Part shown: piece by piece, positions 59,651 to 64,000 of the stretch
How positions within the stretch are numbered: position 1 is the stretch's first letter
Layout of the letters: each line of letters opens with the position of its first letter
Assembly (NCBI GenBank): GCA_037833965.1
Contig: AP031351.1
Location: 17,806,501-17,870,500, forward strand
Direction of reading: 5' to 3'
Length of the DNA: 64,000 nucleotides
DNA from: Marchantia polymorpha subsp. ruderalis
Lineage: Eukaryota > Streptophyta > Marchantiopsida > Marchantiales > Marchantiaceae
Notes under the pieces: model-generated
Seen by the model: only the letters and a program-made list of their open reading frames with translations
Databases searched by the model: none
Told to the model about the DNA's origin: nothing
Made by a program: the position numbers and the translations under genes

Positions 59651-61689
59651 TTGTGTACAATGAGAATGCGGAATAGAGCCTATTTGGAAGTCAGTGCTTG
59701 TATCAGTTTTGAATAGAGTTGGTACACACAACGTGGATTATGCGGTTATCTTCAGATGTCATGATTCACAAAATCATGCAATGTTGTTATTATTCTTTGA
59801 GAACTGAGGGTTAAATTTCAGGAACTTTGTTGAAGTTCATGAGGACGAAAAAGAGAGTGTGACGGGAGGTGAGAAGCGACGTACTTTTTTTTGCAATTAT
59901 ATTCAGAGGAATCTGTTAGACGAGGTGGAGACTTGCCAATGTATCATTTGTTTGTACGTTACGTCTAGAAGGAAGTCAGGATATTATGTCATTGTACAAT
60001 AATTCTTGAAGTTAGTGAAAATGCTTAGTCCCATGCTATCCTTCATGGTATAGGTTTGAGCATGGAAGTATGTTCATCCAATGTGCATCAGCCGAGATGC
60101 TCTGCCACGGTTTTGGCAATGCCACAATTTAACCTCGAAATGAATACATTTCAAGTAATTCCGCATGGAAAAAAATCAACGGACGCTAACTTCATCGTAC
60201 GGTAGTACCTAGTCTATGAGTCCCGAGTCCGTAAACAACGTTTTTTCTTTGGAGATTGGACAGAAAATTGCTTATTGTTTCATTCGCAGAGTTGATTCGG
60301 GTGCTTTTTCCGCTGGTAGGGTAGAATTCTATCTTCTGCTGTAACGTACGATTTGGAAACAAACACAACCATGCAGAACTTCATCGATCATGGTGAAGTG
60401 GAAATTCTGGGCTTTTGCAGAGGTAAATTCGTTTATTGTGGTTGTAATTATTGTGGTTATGGTGGTAATTATGGTTGATTTGCACCACTATACTTAAATT
60501 CAGTGAAACGAAAGTTAGAAACGCCGACATTTGATGTATCATTCCGCACATCTACGAGATTATCTATCTATGACACTAAAGAAATTCCAGTCATACAGAT
60601 GATGTGCAATGGGGAAAAACACGAGAAATTTATGAAAGAAGAAAACGTCTGGTGATCTACTCGAGACTCTTCTTAAAAAACCTATGAGAAATCCTTCTGA
60701 TGCCAAAGTTCTATGTCAGTAGGGAATTAAGAATACCTAAGAAGAAGGAAATAGCTGGAAACGTCGGCAGTTACGTTAATGTTATGCATGCATACAACGC
60801 AGCTTGATTTCCTGCGGAACTCATCGGGACAAACCACAATTGGCAGGGTATGAATAGTATGCGTGCATCATTGTGAGTTCATCAATGTAAATCAGATTAT
60901 TTTTATCACCAATTCTCATTCGCCAACAAGCGGAAAAGATCACTCACAAAAGTCTATGAAGCTCAGTCATGTTCAGGATATTTCCTGGTGTAGAAGAGCG
61001 GTACAATAATAAAAACAGGGAATCTTGACTGAGTTCACACATGAGCTGCAAGACTGCAGAAGATGAATTGAGAACAACACACAATCAGCTGAAGAAATAA
61101 GTGGTATGAGGACGAGAATGACTGCGAACTCTCTATTGGCTTCTTGTACTCAAATTTTTGAAGTAAGACACTTAAGGTTCTCATCAATCAATGAGGCTTC
61201 AATTTGATCAAGTTTGCAAGACATTATCATAACATGAATAGAGCTTAATCATTTGGAAGAATGCAAAGACAGCCAACTTTCTACAAATTTAATTTAGTTA
61301 ATCTTGATATAGCGTAATCATGTAACACTTGCTATATATATATAGCAAGTGTTATTCGGAATGACCAGGCGCATTTTTATATCTAGAAACTCTTTTGTGA
61401 TTCAAAATATATGAATAATTTTTAATCTTCATATCATATGAAAGTAATGTGCAGTACACAAACTGCATATTGCTTTCTAACTAATATGCTCTTCATTTGA
61501 ACCTTTTCCTAAATCGTAATCAAATGGTTTTAATTTTTGATAACATGATGAAATTTCAAAAAATAACGTTGGAATATTATTAAAAAAACACTAGAAATTA
61601 ACAAGTATTGATATGTTAATTCATTAATTCAATTTTGAGACAGATGTTAAACCTTACAAGGTTTAACTTACAAATTTATGCAAGTAAAA
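59651..61689. other. Intergenic DNA, no gene recognised
   Basis: GC-balanced at first and AT-rich after about 61.2 kb, with no credible ORF. Contains a 32-bp perfect palindrome at 61323-61354 and, at about 60.43-60.48 kb, a short low-complexity GTGGTTGTAATTATT-like run. Confidence 0.5.
61323..61354. repeat. 32-bp perfect palindrome
   Basis: Sixteen-base arms starting TAACACTTGCTATATA, followed immediately by their reverse complement; no spacer. Confidence 0.95.
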
Positions 61690-64000
61690 AAAAGCAAACA
61701 AGATTTGTGAAAGAAATCATTTCATGAAATTTTAATCTAAACAAAAAATTCAATCTAATATAGTGAGTTAACAAATAATGATAATAGATGCATGTAACAG
61801 ATATTTTTTCAAGTCTTGAAAAATCAAGTCTTGAACTATTATACATCTTCATTTTTGAAACTTGACTAGCAAAATTTTTCATAAATTTAAGATAATAATA
61901 TGTGAATAAAAAAAAATTTAAGCTTAATTTGATACTCAAATGTTGTTCGATTGTGAATAGCTTTTATTTCTTCACTTATCACTTGGATTTCTTTGACTGT
62001 AATTTTATAAGTTATTTCTTATTTGCCAAACTCACATTTTGAAACTTAAATATATTATTCAATTTTTCTCAAAATTTGAAATATCTCTCGTGAATGATGT
62101 TTATGATCATTCAACTTTTTGCTATATATAAATTATTATCATATAGTAAAACAATAACAAATTTTTCTAGATAGGAAAAAAACTATTGTTCATCAATATC
62201 ATGGACGCAGCTAATAAATTAGTGAGATCAAGATACATCACTAAATACTCAAAATTACCATACATAGTACAAAAAATAGTCTAGTGGAAATCATCTGCAA
62301 TTTGAATATGGTTGTAGCCGTTATTTAGATTCAATTTGATGAAGTATTTTTGTTTCTGAAATTGATCAAACAAGTTATACATATGAGGAAATGTATATCT
62401 GTTTTTCATTGTTTCATGATTCTGTACATAGTAATACGTGCAAAATTTTACATGCTCACATTTTCTATTTCACAAATAGCATTGAAGCTCCATAAAGTGA
62501 AACATTTGGTTGAATACACCCTTTGATCAACATTTACTTCAATTGAATTTTGCATACTTCCAATTCTTTTGAAGCTAATCGATACAAAGTTGTTGTACAT
62601 TCAAGTGTTATTTCAATCCTGTGATCTACACGCCTCTTTGGTGGTAATACTACAGATATATTATTTGAACAAACATTTATCTATGCCATAAAAATGTTAT
62701 TCAAAGAATTTAGAATTTAAAATCTATTTTTGGATCAAATGATTTTTTTATAACTTCTGATCAACTCCAAAAAGATATGCTTTATTCATCACAAAGAGAG
62801 TTAAATTATTCTTTCGAGATCCAATTTTATCTCCATGAATTATACAACTATTGTTGTTTATCATTTTTTTCTTCAATCTATCTTCGGATTATATTGTTTC
62901 ATCCATGACATTATTAAAATGACATCATATTGAGCTAAAAAAATTATAATCTATTTAATCTTCTACTTGCATTTACTTATGGATAACTCTACACTTTGTG
63001 ATAGTGTTTCGATTATTTCAATTTTCCTGTTTGACAGTTTCACTTTTTCATGCATATGCTTCATCATCATCAATATTAACTTTATTGCAACACTTTGTGA
63101 CAAAAAAAATTTTGTTGCTTGAGTATCAATAAGAGATTTCAGATTGTATTTTTTTTATCATGACATCTGTGACAAACAATTGGTCTTGTTTCTTATTCCT
63201 TCCATGAATCATCAACCATTGTATTCTTTCAATCTCGTTTTTGATTTGTGAAATCAATAAGGTCGCGAGACAAGTTTATGATGATTTTTTTTTTTAGAAG
63301 TTACTTTTTTAGCTTCTTCGTATTCTACGTTGTTCATGTTGTTGAAAGATTGTTGTTGCATATTGTACATACTCCTTGTGGTACTGGTCCAATTTGGCAA
63401 AAATTGACAATGTAAATCATACTTTTGCATGCTTAATATTGATAATTATCACAAATTATTGTTCCTACTTGAATCATTTTATTATTTATATATCAGTCTT
63501 GCAAATTTGAAATCAATGAATACTAAATATTGATATTTGTTTTCATCATGATGCAAAATCTTCTGAACGTGAAAGATTTTTTATCTCCATTGATGTATGA
63601 TTGATTAGATACCGAATCATCGTGTGTGAAACTATAAACATCCAATATTTGTTGAGTAATTGTAATTAACTCATCCACTGTGAATAAATTATTTATCATC
63701 AATAGTTTTTGTATTCAATCTTTCAAATCTTGTTTGAAGACATCCAAGATTTTGGCACCAGTTTTATCAATGATGTATATTTAAAAATCACAAAATACTT
63801 CAATATATACATCTATCTCCATTTTATTTCAAGTTTTTCAACTTCATTCTTCCAATCTGAAGAGAATAAACAACATTAAAATGTTGTAGCAGGAAATTTT
63901 GCATTTCACTTTATAAAATTGAACCACCTTAATTTGAAAAAAATTATTTTCATGTAGTGTATTATGTAAGTGCTTTATGCAATTCAAACTAGAATCATGA
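61690..64000 (-). pseudogene. Heavily decayed gypsy chromovirus fragment (reverse transcriptase to gag), running off the right edge
   Basis: Colinear with the intact gypsy copy: 61.70-61.86 kb matches 13.74-13.89 kb, 61.95-62.40 kb matches 13.98-14.44 kb (reverse transcriptase), about 62.64 kb matches 14.67 kb, about 63.15 kb matches 15.22 kb (protease), 63.40 kb matches 15.45 kb (zinc-knuckle region) and 63.86-64.00 kb matches 15.95-16.08 kb (gag). The differences are dominated by changes towards A and T plus small indels. No frame survives. Gag sequence continues past the window edge, so LTRs are not seen. Confidence 0.85.

Overview
This window looks like nuclear DNA of a land plant. Four well-preserved host genes (two GT47/exostosin glycosyltransferases, a plant-type kinesin-12 and an MTP/ZnT zinc transporter) sit in GC-richer islands. 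Between them lie long AT-rich stretches and plant-type transposable elements (Ty1/copia, a Ty3/gypsy chromovirus and a TTF-type hAT). The kinesin is of the PAKRP1/KINID1 class, which acts in the phragmoplast and is specific to plants. I lean towards a moss-like bryophyte, because short genes are scattered in AT-rich, TE-laden DNA, but the sequence alone does not prove this.

Layout. 0-3.5 kb: possible 3' end of an unknown plus-strand gene, then a two-exon MUR3-like GT47 gene on the minus strand. 3.5-9.8 kb: AT-rich DNA holding a degenerate TTF-type hAT transposon (5280-9096), bounded by a perfect 8-bp target duplication. 9.8-23.9 kb: a nested retrotransposon stack. An old, broken copia element (plus strand) carries an 823-bp repeat inside its left LTR, a young-looking but dead gypsy chromovirus (minus strand, two 352-bp LTRs, TSD ATATG) inside its leader, and a second, inverted copy of the same repeat inside pol. 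Its 3' end carries a six-unit, 101-bp tandem array. 23.9-25.3 kb: remnant of another copia integrase, with a third, decayed copy of the repeat next to it. 25.3-28.2 kb: AT-rich, nothing recognisable. 28.2-37.4 kb: kinesin-12 gene, for which a 16-exon model (1,572 codons plus stop) can be read with consistent phases. 37.4-43.2 kb: AT-rich. 44.2-45.6 kb: intronless GT47 gene. 45.6-55.3 kb: mostly AT-rich, with a foldback repeat, diverged tandem repeats and a few unrecognised ORFs. 55.3-59.6 kb: MTP1-like zinc transporter with a long leader. 61.7-64.0 kb: heavily decayed relative of the gypsy element, running off the right edge.

How the genes relate: they do not form an operon or a cluster. The two GT47 enzymes belong to different branches and would act in Golgi cell-wall glycan synthesis, the kinesin in cell-plate building during cytokinesis, and the transporter in vacuolar zinc storage. 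I found no clear new defence or metabolic system. The least explained items are the roughly 0.8-kb repeat family, the copia 101-bp array with its repeated LTR-start-like motif, the unusually long repetitive copia leader, and the foldback at 48.8-49.35 kb.
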